Assembly: GCA_963777755.1 (NCBI GenBank) | Contig: CAVZSC010000032.1 | Span: 248,001-312,000, forward strand | DNA from: DATFWC01 sp963777755 | Lineage (GTDB): Bacteria > Pseudomonadota > Alphaproteobacteria > Rhizobiales > Xanthobacteraceae | Reading direction: 5' to 3' | DNA: 64,000 bases | Part shown: positions 36,701 through 44,848 of the stretch, one piece after another | Layout of the letters: the number at the start of each line of letters is the position of its first letter | Position numbering within the stretch: position 1 is the stretch's first letter | Notes under the pieces: generated by a model | Seen by the model: only the letters and a program-made list of their open reading frames with translations | Told to the model about the DNA's origin: nothing | Database searches by the model: none | Program-made: the position numbers and the translations under genes

Positions 36701-36955
36701 ATGATCCTGTTGTTCCATGCGGGCGTTCTGGCGCCGCGCTGGGTGCCGGATTTCGGGCTTGAGGACACAAGGCTGGCGGACCTCCAGATGCGGCACCGCC
36801 AAGCCTTCCAGGCGAACGGTGCGAGTGTCCTTCTGGGCGATGTCGTGGTGATGTCGTCGATCACCAACGTGTTCTTCTTCCTACTCGGCGGCCTGGAGCT
36901 GCTCGCCATTCTCCTTGTGCTCATCCGCTGGGGCGTGCGGGGCTTCATGCTGTGA
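36701..36955 (+). CDS. Small membrane protein, possibly truncated at the N-terminus
   Basis: The frame encodes 84 residues from ATG 36701, ending in a long hydrophobic segment (FFFLLGGLELLAILLVLIRW). The same frame is open back to the hydrolase stop at 36577, and the extra 41 codons look protein-like, with another hydrophobic stretch (IFIPAGLTVIIWLPAM). That extension contains no ATG, GTG or TTG. The gene may have lost its start, use a rare start (ATT near 36611), or be a fragment left by recombination at the island edge. The family is not recognised. Confidence 0.45.
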   Translation: MILLFHAGVLAPRWVPDFGLEDTRLADLQMRHRQAFQANGASVLLGDVVVMSSITNVFFFLLGGLELLAILLVLIRWGVRGFML

Positions 36956-37889
36956 ACGAAGCGTCCGGGCCGCCGACCGGCGCGCCCACCACCTTCGCGA
37001 GCACCCGCTGAAATCGCAGATCCACGATCTCGCCGATCTCCAGCGGCCGCGGCAGCGCGCCCAATCCGTGCTGCAGCGCGATGGCCGCCTCGAGACCGGG
37101 ACGATCGATCTCGCAGTCGAGATGGAGGTCGTCGAATTCACGCGCGATGCAGGCCGTCATGATCTCCGGCGCGATGCCGAAATGCCGTGCGCCGAAATCC
37201 GCCCATTCGTCCTGATGGCTCACCGCGTAGCGGTAGCTGCGCCGGCAGGCCCGCAGCACCGCTTCGATCATCGGCCGGTCGTCCGCGAGCACCTGCGTGT
37301 TCGCCACCGCAACGGTCCATTGAATGCGGGGGACGTAGTCGACACCGTTGAGGCCGAGCCAGACGCGGAACAGGTTGCGGCGCTCGCCCACCGTGACGTT
37401 GGGCTCGGCAATGATCGCACCGTCGAGCTCTCCGTTCTCCAGGAGGTTCAGCACCTGCGGATAGCGCGCGCCGAGACTGACGATGGTCACGTCGTGGTCG
37501 GGATCGATGCCGTTGTGGCCCAGCACCTGCCGCATGAACCAATAGCTGCAGCTGCCGTGGCTCAACGCGCCGAGCCGTGCTCCCTCGAGCTCCGGCCAAT
37601 CGGAAAAGCGCGGGTGGGCGACAAAGAATTGGACCGCCCCGCGCCGCACGCCGCTGCCGATGATACGGAAGCGGGCGCCGTTGGCGAGCGCGACCAGTGC
37701 GGGCGGCGTGCCCATCTCGCCGATCTTCAGAGTGCCGGCGTCGAACGCCGCGGCGATCTCCGGCCCGCCGAACACGACCCTGATGGCGAGATCGATCCCC
37801 TCGTCGGCGAAGAAGCCCTTCTCGATGCCGAGCCGCAGCTGCAACGCGCATTTGTCGGTCGGGACCCCGTATTCGACTGCAGTTCTCAT
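36945..37889 (-). CDS. ABC substrate-binding-fold protein (NMT1/THI5-like) without signal peptide
   Basis: This 314-residue protein of the SsuA/NMT1 group (GIEKGFFADEGIDLAI, PQVLNLLENGELDGAI) has ATG 37889 preceded by GGAGG. There is no signal peptide: the N-terminus MRTAVEYGVPTDKCALQL goes straight into the first beta strand. It may therefore be cytoplasmic, either as a sensor or as an enzyme-like relative, or the true start may lie elsewhere. An upstream ATG at 37925 sits inside a palindromic repeat and adds no signal. No transporter genes adjoin it. Its end overlaps the small membrane protein by 11 bases. Confidence 0.82.
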   Translation of the reverse strand: MRTAVEYGVPTDKCALQLRLGIEKGFFADEGIDLAIRVVFGGPEIAAAFDAGTLKIGEMGTPPALVALANGARFRIIGSGVRRGAVQFFVAHPRFSDWPELEGARLGALSHGSCSYWFMRQVLGHNGIDPDHDVTIVSLGARYPQVLNLLENGELDGAIIAEPNVTVGERRNLFRVWLGLNGVDYVPRIQWTVAVANTQVLADDRPMIEAVLRACRRSYRYAVSHQDEWADFGARHFGIAPEIMTACIAREFDDLHLDCEIDRPGLEAAIALQHGLGALPRPLEIGEIVDLRFQRVLAKVVGAPVGGPDASFTA

Positions 37890-37916
37890 CCGGCCGCCTC
37901 CGTACGCGCGCAGCGT

Positions 37917-38186
37917 AGCCCGCATTTCTCACACTCGATAGGGCCTGCGCCGGTTCAAGAAGCCGACAGGGCAGGAGCCGCGCGCAGCGCGATGTGGGCG
38001 CATCGGGCAAGCGCGGCGACGCACTCTGTCGGCTTCTTCAACCGGCCCTTCGGGTTGCGTTGCGGCGGGCATCTTCGGCGTCGGTCGGCTCAACCGTATA
38101 TCCGGATACGCTTTTCGCCGCCCGACGCCGTATCTGCCTCGCCGCAAGCGCAACGCAGGCCCTATGGAGTGTGAGAAATGCGGGCT
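37917..38186. repeat. Nested palindromic repeat element (about 270 bp, MITE-like)
   Basis: The outer arms, 37917-37948 and 38155-38186, are 32-base inverted copies with one mismatch (GAGTGTGAGAAATGCGGGCT core). Inside are two further hairpins. Arms 37949-37969 and 38026-38046 (GCCGGTTCAAGAAGCCGACAG type, one mismatch) enclose a smaller stem GCCGCGC/GCGCGGC. A second long imperfect palindrome spans about 38056-38153, centred on CGTAT-ATCCGG-ATACG. The right outer arm supplies the stop codon of the large-subunit gene at 38162. No transposase is encoded. It is most likely a dispersed non-autonomous element. Confidence 0.8.
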
Positions 38187-40555
38187 GGGGCCGCACCTCG
38201 TGCGGACGCCATCACTTTCTCCACGATCTGTTGCGGAAAAATCGGCGTCTCGTCGATGCGGACGCCGAACGGCGACAGCGCATCCTCGATCGCCGCCACG
38301 ATGGCGGCCGCCGCCGGAATCACCCCGCACTCGCCGACGCCCTTGACGCCGAGCGGGTTGAGCGGCGACGGCGACACATGCTGGATGGCTTCGACCTGCG
38401 GCAGCACGGCCGCCGTCGGCAAGAGATAGTCCGCGAAATTGGTGGTGATCGGCTGCGCCGCCTCGTCATAGGCCATGCGCTCGTACAGCGCATTGCCGAT
38501 CCCGTGCGCGACGCCGCCGACGATCTGCCCTTCGACGGCGGCCGGATGGATCAGCCGGCCGCAATCGCTCACCACGACGTAGCGCAGAAAGCGCACCGCG
38601 CCGGTCCAGGGATCGACCTCCAGCTCTACCGCGTGGGCCGCGTTGCTGTAGGCGAGCCCGCCGGGCATGAAATTCGCGGTGTGCTCCAGTCCGGGCTCGA
38701 TCCCCTTCGGCAGCGAGTAGCCGGGAATGCCGATCGCCTCACGCGCGATGTCGCCGAGGCTGATCGAAAGGTTGGAGGCACCGGTCACCACGACATGGCC
38801 GTCGCGCAGCTCGAGGCGTTCCTGGGCAACACCGAGCAACTGCGCCGCGACCTCGAGAATCTTGGCGCGGACCGCCGTGCTGGCGAGGTGGGCGGAGCTT
38901 CCGGCGTTCACCGCCTGCCGGCTGGCGAAGCCCCCGTGTCCCATGGGCACGTGCGCGGTATCGCCGGCCACCACGCGGATATCGGCCGGCGCAACTCCGA
39001 ACTGGTCGGCGGCGATCTGCGCCAGCATCGTCTTCGTGCTCTGCCCCATCGCCGCCGCGCCCGAATAGACGCTGATCCGGCCGGAACGCCCGACCCGCAC
39101 GATGGCGGTCTCGAACGGACCGCGCCCCGTGCCTTTGACTCCGTTCGCGATCCCGAGCCCGACATAGCGGCCCTCGGCGAGCGCCTGCGCCTTGCGTTCG
39201 GCGCGCTGTTCGTAGGCGATCGCGTCGAGGGCCGTGCGCTGGCACTGCGGGAAGTCGCCGCTGTCGTACTTGACCGGCGTGCCGGCGCGGGTCTTCATCG
39301 GCGTCGTGTAAGGCATCGCCGCGGCCGGGATCAGGTTGCGCCGCCTGATCTCGGCTCGGTCAAGACCGAGCTCGTCCGCGGCGAGATCAAGCAGCCGCTC
39401 CATCGCGAACGTGCCCTGCGGATAGCCGGCGCCGCGCACCGGCATGGTCGGCACCTTGTTGGTCTCGACCGCGAAGACGCGCAGCTGATAGTTCGGCAAT
39501 ACATAGGTTCCGGGCAGCGCCGTCGCGGCGTTGTAGGACACGTTGATGCCCTGCGGCGTATAGGCACCCTGGTCGTTGATCATCGTGCCGCGCACGGCAC
39601 ACAGCCTGGCATCCGCGTCGAAACCCGCTTCCAGCTCCCAATACTGATCGCGCTCCTGGATCGCCGCGAGAAAATGCTCGCGGCGGTCCTCGATCCATTT
39701 CGCCGGCCGGCCGAGCAGACGCGCGCACAACGTGACCACGACCTCCTCGGGATAGATCAGGTATTTCGCGCCAAAGCCGCCGCCGACGTCGGGTGTGACG
39801 ACCCGGATCTCGTCATCGTCCACGCCGAGGAGCTGCACGAGCGCAAGCCGGATCTCGTGCGGACTCTGGGTCGAGGTCCACACCGTCGTGCGGCCTTCCG
39901 TGTCGTCGTGGCGCGCCAGCACCCCGCGCCCTTCGATCGAGTGGGCGCCGCCGCGATGCTGGCGGAGCGTGAGGCCGACCTTGTGCGACGCCCCGGCAAA
40001 CGCCTGCACGCAATCGCCGTATGCGATGCTGTATTCGGTCAGGATGTTGCTGCGAACCCGCTGGTGAACCGGCGGCGCTCCGTCCTGCATGGCGTCGCGA
40101 CAGTCCGATACCGCCGGCAGCGGCGTGAGCTCCACCTCGACCTGCTCGGCCGCATCTTCCGCGACATAGCGGCTGTCGGCGACGACCACGGCGATCGGAT
40201 CGCCCACATAGCAGACTTCGTCGCGCGCCAGGATGAAGGGCGAGATGTTCTCCCGCAGCTGCCTGCTCGCCAGGCCGGCAAGCTCCCGCACCGATTGCCC
40301 GAGCGGCGTGCGCTCGGCGGTGAGATGCGGCGTGAGGTCCGCCAGCGTGTAGATCGCGTGCACACCGGGCAGCGCGCGGGCGGCCGCGGTATCAATCCTG
40401 CCCACGACGGCATGAGCGAAGGGACTGCGCACGAAGGCGCATGACAATGTGCCGGGCAGCCGGATGTCGTCGACGAAGCGCGCGCGCCCCATCAACAGGG
40501 CCGGATCCTCGATCCGCGGCGTGCTGACCCCAAAGCTTCTGGGGATCACATTCAT
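38162..40555 (-). CDS. Molybdopterin-binding large subunit, xanthine dehydrogenase family, without adjacent partner subunits
   Basis: This is a 797-residue CoxL/XdhA-type catalytic subunit. PDVGGGFGAKYL near residue 250 and KGVGECGVIPAAAAI near the end are conserved, the latter with the catalytic glutamate. ATG 40555 overlaps the upstream FAD-oxidoreductase stop by one base. No iron-sulfur or FAD subunit is encoded next to it. Its neighbours are instead a flavoprotein, a Rieske ferredoxin and a membrane desaturase. Either partner subunits are encoded elsewhere or it uses these unusual electron carriers. The last residues (ARISHTP) are encoded by a palindromic repeat. Confidence 0.92.
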   Translation of the reverse strand: MNVIPRSFGVSTPRIEDPALLMGRARFVDDIRLPGTLSCAFVRSPFAHAVVGRIDTAAARALPGVHAIYTLADLTPHLTAERTPLGQSVRELAGLASRQLRENISPFILARDEVCYVGDPIAVVVADSRYVAEDAAEQVEVELTPLPAVSDCRDAMQDGAPPVHQRVRSNILTEYSIAYGDCVQAFAGASHKVGLTLRQHRGGAHSIEGRGVLARHDDTEGRTTVWTSTQSPHEIRLALVQLLGVDDDEIRVVTPDVGGGFGAKYLIYPEEVVVTLCARLLGRPAKWIEDRREHFLAAIQERDQYWELEAGFDADARLCAVRGTMINDQGAYTPQGINVSYNAATALPGTYVLPNYQLRVFAVETNKVPTMPVRGAGYPQGTFAMERLLDLAADELGLDRAEIRRRNLIPAAAMPYTTPMKTRAGTPVKYDSGDFPQCQRTALDAIAYEQRAERKAQALAEGRYVGLGIANGVKGTGRGPFETAIVRVGRSGRISVYSGAAAMGQSTKTMLAQIAADQFGVAPADIRVVAGDTAHVPMGHGGFASRQAVNAGSSAHLASTAVRAKILEVAAQLLGVAQERLELRDGHVVVTGASNLSISLGDIAREAIGIPGYSLPKGIEPGLEHTANFMPGGLAYSNAAHAVELEVDPWTGAVRFLRYVVVSDCGRLIHPAAVEGQIVGGVAHGIGNALYERMAYDEAAQPITTNFADYLLPTAAVLPQVEAIQHVSPSPLNPLGVKGVGECGVIPAAAAIVAAIEDALSPFGVRIDETPIFPQQIVEKVMASARGAAPARISHTP

Positions 40556-42162
40556 CACGCCTGCTTTCGCAGCCGCGCCGGTTCGTCGTCGGCGCCGCCG
40601 TCCCATGCCGACAGAGCGGCCGCATTGCGTCCGGCGGTCCAGCCGCCGACGAAACATTCGGCGAGATTGCCGCCCGAAATGTACAAATGGCCGAACACGC
40701 CCCCAAGCTCGCCGGCGGCGAACAAGCGCGGAATCGGATCGCCGAAACCGTCGAGCACGCGCTGATCGGCGTCGTGGACCGGGCCGCCATGCGTATTCGA
40801 GCAGACTGGATAGACCTCGGCGACGTAGAAGGGCGGCGCGGCGATCTTCACCATGGAAGGCGTCGGGCGCCCATGCACGTCATCACGTCCGGCATCGCAG
40901 GCTGCATTCCACTGCGCGATCGTGTCGGCCAGGATGCCCGCATCGACCCGCATGACCGCGGCGAGATCGGTGATCGAGTTGGCCCGGGTGATGATCCTGG
41001 ATTCGAGATCGCGCAGCGCTGCCTCGCTCCATTCGAAGGTGAAGCGGCGGTCGTTGAACGTCGGGGAAACGATCGGGTAGTTGCCGCGGCCCGCATCGTC
41101 CATGATCAGATACGACGGGATGCGAAGATAGCTCATCGATTCGGAATCGAACGTGGCCATCGACCGCCAGGTCGTATCCTGGGTGTAGGGCGGATACTCG
41201 TTCATGTAGCGCCGGCCCTTACGGTCGACGATGATCCACGGCACGCGAACATCGGCGCGCGCTTCCTCGCCGGGGATCCAGTCCGGCAGGCGCTTGGGCC
41301 GTATGCCGAACGGGTAGCCCGGGTCGGGATGCCTGAAGCCGTACACGCCGTGATAGTGCCACATGTGCCACAGCGCGGCGCCCACATCCTGCGCCATGCG
41401 GATGCCGTCGCCGGTGTTGCCCATATAGGCGGCGTTCAACACAGGCTTCTCCTGCCAGAACTGGCGCTGCATCTCGGCATTTGCCTCGAAGCCGCCGCAC
41501 GCCAGGATGACGGCCCGGCGCGCCTTGACGGCGAACGGCTTGCCGTCCACGTGCACGGTGACGCCGCAGACCTCGCCCTCGGGGTTCACCACGAGCCGCT
41601 GTGCCGACGCATTCAGCATCACCCGACAGCCGCGATGCCGGATATTGTCCTCGAGGACCTTGAACAGCCGCACGCCGGCGGCGCGATGGATGGGCACGTA
41701 GCTCGAGACGAACGGATAGGTCCTGGCGGCATCGAAATCCGGCACCTCCTTGATGCTGACGTAACCGAACGTTCTGGTCCCGGGAAACGGATAGTTGCCA
41801 TCGGCCTGGCGGCGATCGATCGATGCACCACTGATCCTGGCGATCTTCGCGAAATAGTCCGGCATGTGCCGCATGCCACATGCGAGCGCGCGCAAGACGT
41901 CGTCGGGCGTGGTGCCGTCATTGGTCGCCTGCAGGTGGCGAAAACCTTCCTCCTCGTCATCGACGATGCGCACGTTGCCGCCGGAGGTGATCGAGATCCC
42001 GCCGGGGTCCGGCATCTTCTCGATCAGGAGCACGTCGGCGCCGGCGTCGTGTGCCTCGATCGCCGCCGTCGCGCCCGCATAGCCATAGCCGACGACGACG
42101 ACATCCGCGGCGTCATCCCACCGCTCCGGCATCCTGCGGGACGGCGGACGTTCTGGCGTCAT
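40555..42162 (-). CDS. FAD-dependent oxidoreductase (fumarate reductase/3-ketosteroid dehydrogenase-like flavoprotein)
   Basis: This is a 535-residue FAD_binding_2 family flavoprotein. The dinucleotide motif VVVVGYGYAGATAAIEA begins near residue 20, the family segment GGISITSGGNVRI follows, and a C-terminal FAD contact is in GGVFGHLYISGGNLAECF. ATG 42162 begins the family sequence; the longer upstream frame is a shadow of the Rieske gene. Such proteins dehydrogenate or reduce C-C bonds of acids, steroids or cyclic ketones. It lies between a Rieske ferredoxin gene and the molybdenum hydroxylase gene in one operon. The substrate is unknown. Confidence 0.9.
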   Translation of the reverse strand: MTPERPPSRRMPERWDDAADVVVVGYGYAGATAAIEAHDAGADVLLIEKMPDPGGISITSGGNVRIVDDEEEGFRHLQATNDGTTPDDVLRALACGMRHMPDYFAKIARISGASIDRRQADGNYPFPGTRTFGYVSIKEVPDFDAARTYPFVSSYVPIHRAAGVRLFKVLEDNIRHRGCRVMLNASAQRLVVNPEGEVCGVTVHVDGKPFAVKARRAVILACGGFEANAEMQRQFWQEKPVLNAAYMGNTGDGIRMAQDVGAALWHMWHYHGVYGFRHPDPGYPFGIRPKRLPDWIPGEEARADVRVPWIIVDRKGRRYMNEYPPYTQDTTWRSMATFDSESMSYLRIPSYLIMDDAGRGNYPIVSPTFNDRRFTFEWSEAALRDLESRIITRANSITDLAAVMRVDAGILADTIAQWNAACDAGRDDVHGRPTPSMVKIAAPPFYVAEVYPVCSNTHGGPVHDADQRVLDGFGDPIPRLFAAGELGGVFGHLYISGGNLAECFVGGWTAGRNAAALSAWDGGADDEPARLRKQA

Positions 42163-42197
42163 TGTATGCGCTCTCGCAACGGGGTGATCACCTTCGC

Positions 42198-42563
42198 CTA
42201 CCGCGGACGGCTCGGCATGACCGCCGCATCGGTCGCCTCCCTGGTGACCTGAACATAGATGTTGCCGTTCTCGATCTTCACCGGGAAGGTCTTCAGACCA
42301 ACCACGACCGGCGCGCCGAGCGCCTTGCCGTCGCGCACGTCGAAGCGGCCCTGGTGAAACGGGCACTCGACGACGCAGTCGACCACCACGCCGTCCGACA
42401 GATAGGCGAACTCGTGCGTGCACTCGTCCTGCGTGGCGTAGAATTTCCCTTCCGCCCGATAAACCGCGACCGGGAAGTTGCCGACCCACAGCTGCTCGAC
42501 GTCTTCGTCTTCGAAGTCCTCGACCTTGCCGGCGAGATACCAGCCGTCCGACTGCTCATCCAT
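42198..42563 (-). CDS. Rieske (2Fe-2S) ferredoxin
   Basis: This 121-residue soluble Rieske ferredoxin carries Cys48-Thr-His50 and Cys67-Pro-Phe-His70, separated by the usual 16 residues, and these hold the cluster. There is no signal or membrane helix, so it is cytoplasmic. It is 45 bases downstream of the desaturase gene, a pairing that suggests it donates electrons to the membrane di-iron enzyme, as in other ferredoxin-dependent oxygenases. The reductase could be the downstream flavoprotein or an unlinked one. Confidence 0.93.
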   Translation of the reverse strand: MDEQSDGWYLAGKVEDFEDEDVEQLWVGNFPVAVYRAEGKFYATQDECTHEFAYLSDGVVVDCVVECPFHQGRFDVRDGKALGAPVVVGLKTFPVKIENGNIYVQVTREATDAAVMPSRPR

Positions 42564-42608
42564 CCTGGCTGCCCGTTTTCGGCCTTTACATGGATAGCCA
42601 GGCTGCCG

Positions 42609-43613
42609 TCAGTCGAGCGCGCATAGCCATTCCTTGTCGACGATTTCCTTGGGCTGATTGCGGCTGGCGATGATGCGCGCCGCCTCCTCGGGCGACACGA
42701 TGCAGGTCTGCCGCACTTCCTTGTCCACCGCCCACAGGCTTTCGCCCATGGGCTTGAGCTTCGAGCCGAGGAGCTGGTTGAGCGCAGGCAGCGCGAAGAA
42801 CGGCGCCTGCGGAAGGACATGGTGCTCGGAGTGATAGGGCATGTTCCAGCACAGCGCCCGCATCAGCGGACCGGCCTTGGTCGAGCGCGTGTTGGTGCGC
42901 ACGTCCGTGCCTTCGTCGCATCCCTTGTGCTCGGCGATGCGCCAGGCGCGCTGCAGCGGCTCGCCCATCATGCGCGGCAGCAGCCAGTACACCAGCGGCG
43001 CGAAGCTGCCGAACCAGATCGCTACGCTGGCAACTCCGGCGTAACAGGCGATCATGATCCGCGCCTCGTTGTAGATGCGCGGAAGATCGCTCTTCGGCAC
43101 GTACCAGGAGTCCTGCTTGCGCATGCGGCCGAGCGCATGCTTGGTGATCGCGACCGGAAAGGTGGTCCAGAAGCGCCAGCCGAGCAATTGCTCGAAATAG
43201 TGCTGCCAGGTCGTCGGCCCCGGCAGCACCATGGCCGGGTCCTTGCCCTGGATCTGAGTGTAGGTGTGATGCACCGCGTGGCGATAGCGGTACCAGGTCG
43301 GCTGGCTGATATAGACGAGGCTCACCAGCCAATAGGCCGCCTCGTTGAGCGCCCGCGTGCGAAACGCCGTGCCGTGACTGCATTCATGCATCGGTGCGAA
43401 CAGGCAGGCGAGCACGACGCCGTGCGCCAGCATCGCCGGCAGCATGAGGATCGTGCCGTACGTCAGGTAGACCACGCCGACGCCTGCGCCGATGGCGGTG
43501 AAGTGGCCGACCAGATAGGCGAGACCCATCCAGTCGCTGCGCCGCGTCAGCTGTTTGCGGTCCTTCTTGTCGATAAGCTGGAATGGATCAAACGCCATTT
43601 CCTGACGCTTCAT
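42609..43613 (-). CDS. Membrane di-iron fatty acid desaturase/hydroxylase-family protein
   Basis: This 334-residue integral membrane protein has the three histidine clusters of the family: HECSH (76-80), HAVHH (112-116) and HSEHH near residue 250, with an extra histidine in AEHKGCD. Hydrophobic segments lie about 35-72, 92-104 and 185-215. ATG 43613 is chosen because it follows GGAGATC. Members desaturate or hydroxylate acyl chains, carotenoids or alkyl groups using O2 and ferredoxin-supplied electrons. It is first in the operon with the Rieske ferredoxin, flavoprotein and molybdenum hydroxylase, and divergent from a LysR gene. Confidence 0.9.
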   Translation of the reverse strand: MKRQEMAFDPFQLIDKKDRKQLTRRSDWMGLAYLVGHFTAIGAGVGVVYLTYGTILMLPAMLAHGVVLACLFAPMHECSHGTAFRTRALNEAAYWLVSLVYISQPTWYRYRHAVHHTYTQIQGKDPAMVLPGPTTWQHYFEQLLGWRFWTTFPVAITKHALGRMRKQDSWYVPKSDLPRIYNEARIMIACYAGVASVAIWFGSFAPLVYWLLPRMMGEPLQRAWRIAEHKGCDEGTDVRTNTRSTKAGPLMRALCWNMPYHSEHHVLPQAPFFALPALNQLLGSKLKPMGESLWAVDKEVRQTCIVSPEEAARIIASRNQPKEIVDKEWLCALD

Positions 43614-43724
43614 CGCCGATCTCCGTCGCAGCGTACGTTTCCGGTCCAGGATCGGTTGAAATGACCGCAAACAGCGGTATAAATCAAATTCAAAATTTTA
43701 CCCCTCTCCATAGAGTGGCTCTAT
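43614..43724 (+). promoter_or_regulatory. Divergent promoter region with -35/-10 boxes and LysR-type dyad
   Basis: This AT-rich stretch between the desaturase operon and the LysR gene holds TTGAAA (43656-43661) and TATAAA (43678-43683) with a 16-base spacer, a good housekeeping promoter for the LysR gene. The dyad AAATT-CAA-AATTT follows directly (about 43686-43698). This is a plausible LysR contact overlapping the promoter, giving autoregulation and control of the divergent operon. The dyad and box positions are read from sequence; their use is inferred. Confidence 0.5.
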
Positions 43725-44603
43725 ATGACGCCCTCGCAAGCGCGCGCGTTCCAGGCCGTGGCCACGGAAGGAAGCTTTACGGCCGGCGCGCGCAAGCTGG
43801 GGGTCAGCCAGCCCACCGCGACAAACCAGGTCAAGCAAATCGAGGGCCGCTACGGGGTCGAGTTGTTTCACCGCACCTCGCACGGCGTACGCTTGACGAC
43901 CACCGGAGAGGAACTGCTCGCGATCGTGCGGCGCGTCTTCGGCAGCTTCGACGAGGCGCTCGCCTACCTTCAGGAGGCGCAGGGCATGCGCCTGGGCAAG
44001 CTCCGGGTCGGGAGCTACGGCCCGTACGACGTCATTCCCATGGTCGCGCGCTACCGGGAGCATTATCCGGCCATCGCCCTCACCCTCGAGTTCGCCAATT
44101 CGCGCGACCTGGCGCAACGCCTCCTGCACTATGATCTCGACGTCGCGGTGCTCGGACGCGACACCTACCATCCGGAATTCCAGGTGTTGCCCTTCAGCAC
44201 GCCGGCGCTGGTCGCGCTGGCGCCGCGTTCCGCCGAATGGGATGGGCGCAAGTCGATCACGGTCGAGGAATTCCGCAAGCACACGCTGATCTGCCGCGAG
44301 CCCGGATCGGCGGCGAGAAACGCGTTCGACAAGCTGCTCGGCAGCACCCTCGAGCCGGGTGCGACCCTCATCCAGGTCGGCAGCCGTGAAGGCATCGTGG
44401 CCGCAGTGGCGGAAGGGCTTGGATTGGCCGTTCTGTTCGATGAGGGCACGCTTCCGGAAAGCCGGGTCGTCAAGCTCAAGATCAGCGGATCGACGGTCGT
44501 GTCGCAGATCGACGTCGTCTGCCTCAAGGAACGACGCGCGACGCCGACGTTGAAGAGCTTTCTGGCGATCGCCAAGGAGCTGGCGAAGAAACAGCTTCGC
44601 TGA
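43725..44603 (+). CDS. LysR family transcriptional regulator
   Basis: This is a 292-residue LysR regulator. The N-terminal winged helix (residues 1-60; FQAVATEGSFTAGARKLGVSQPTATNQVK) is followed by a periplasmic-binding-like effector domain (about 90-290). It is divergent from the desaturase/Rieske/hydroxylase operon and upstream of a polyamine/phosphonate-type ABC transporter on the same strand. It could control either; the divergent arrangement and the shared promoter dyad favour the oxygenase operon. Confidence 0.93.
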   Translation: MTPSQARAFQAVATEGSFTAGARKLGVSQPTATNQVKQIEGRYGVELFHRTSHGVRLTTTGEELLAIVRRVFGSFDEALAYLQEAQGMRLGKLRVGSYGPYDVIPMVARYREHYPAIALTLEFANSRDLAQRLLHYDLDVAVLGRDTYHPEFQVLPFSTPALVALAPRSAEWDGRKSITVEEFRKHTLICREPGSAARNAFDKLLGSTLEPGATLIQVGSREGIVAAVAEGLGLAVLFDEGTLPESRVVKLKISGSTVVSQIDVVCLKERRATPTLKSFLAIAKELAKKQLR

Positions 44604-44848
44604 GAATGCGGGGCCGCGAGGGCACGAGCGGCCCATCGGACAGTCTTCCAGGGGCATAGGTTTTCTGAATGCCGAGCCGCCTGATTTTTCAACTTGTCCC
44701 GCCATGGGCGCAGGCTACAGTTCGGCATGCACAGGGTCGTTCGCGACACCGGTCGGATTGCCGCTTCCGCCAGCGCGGAACGCATCATTCGCGCGGCTCG
44801 TGTTAAGGCGAGTGGGCATTTCGCCGCGGGGCGCACGCGGTTCTGGCA

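Noticed and set aside
37917..38186. tRNA or structured RNA gene
   Set aside because: The cloverleaf-like folding comes from long inverted repeats far larger than a tRNA. No CCA end, anticodon loop or T-loop consensus is visible.
37994..40444. An 816-codon open frame on the plus strand
   Set aside because: It lies opposite the molybdopterin large subunit and has shadow-type composition. The minus-strand protein has conserved GGGFGAK and GECG motifs.
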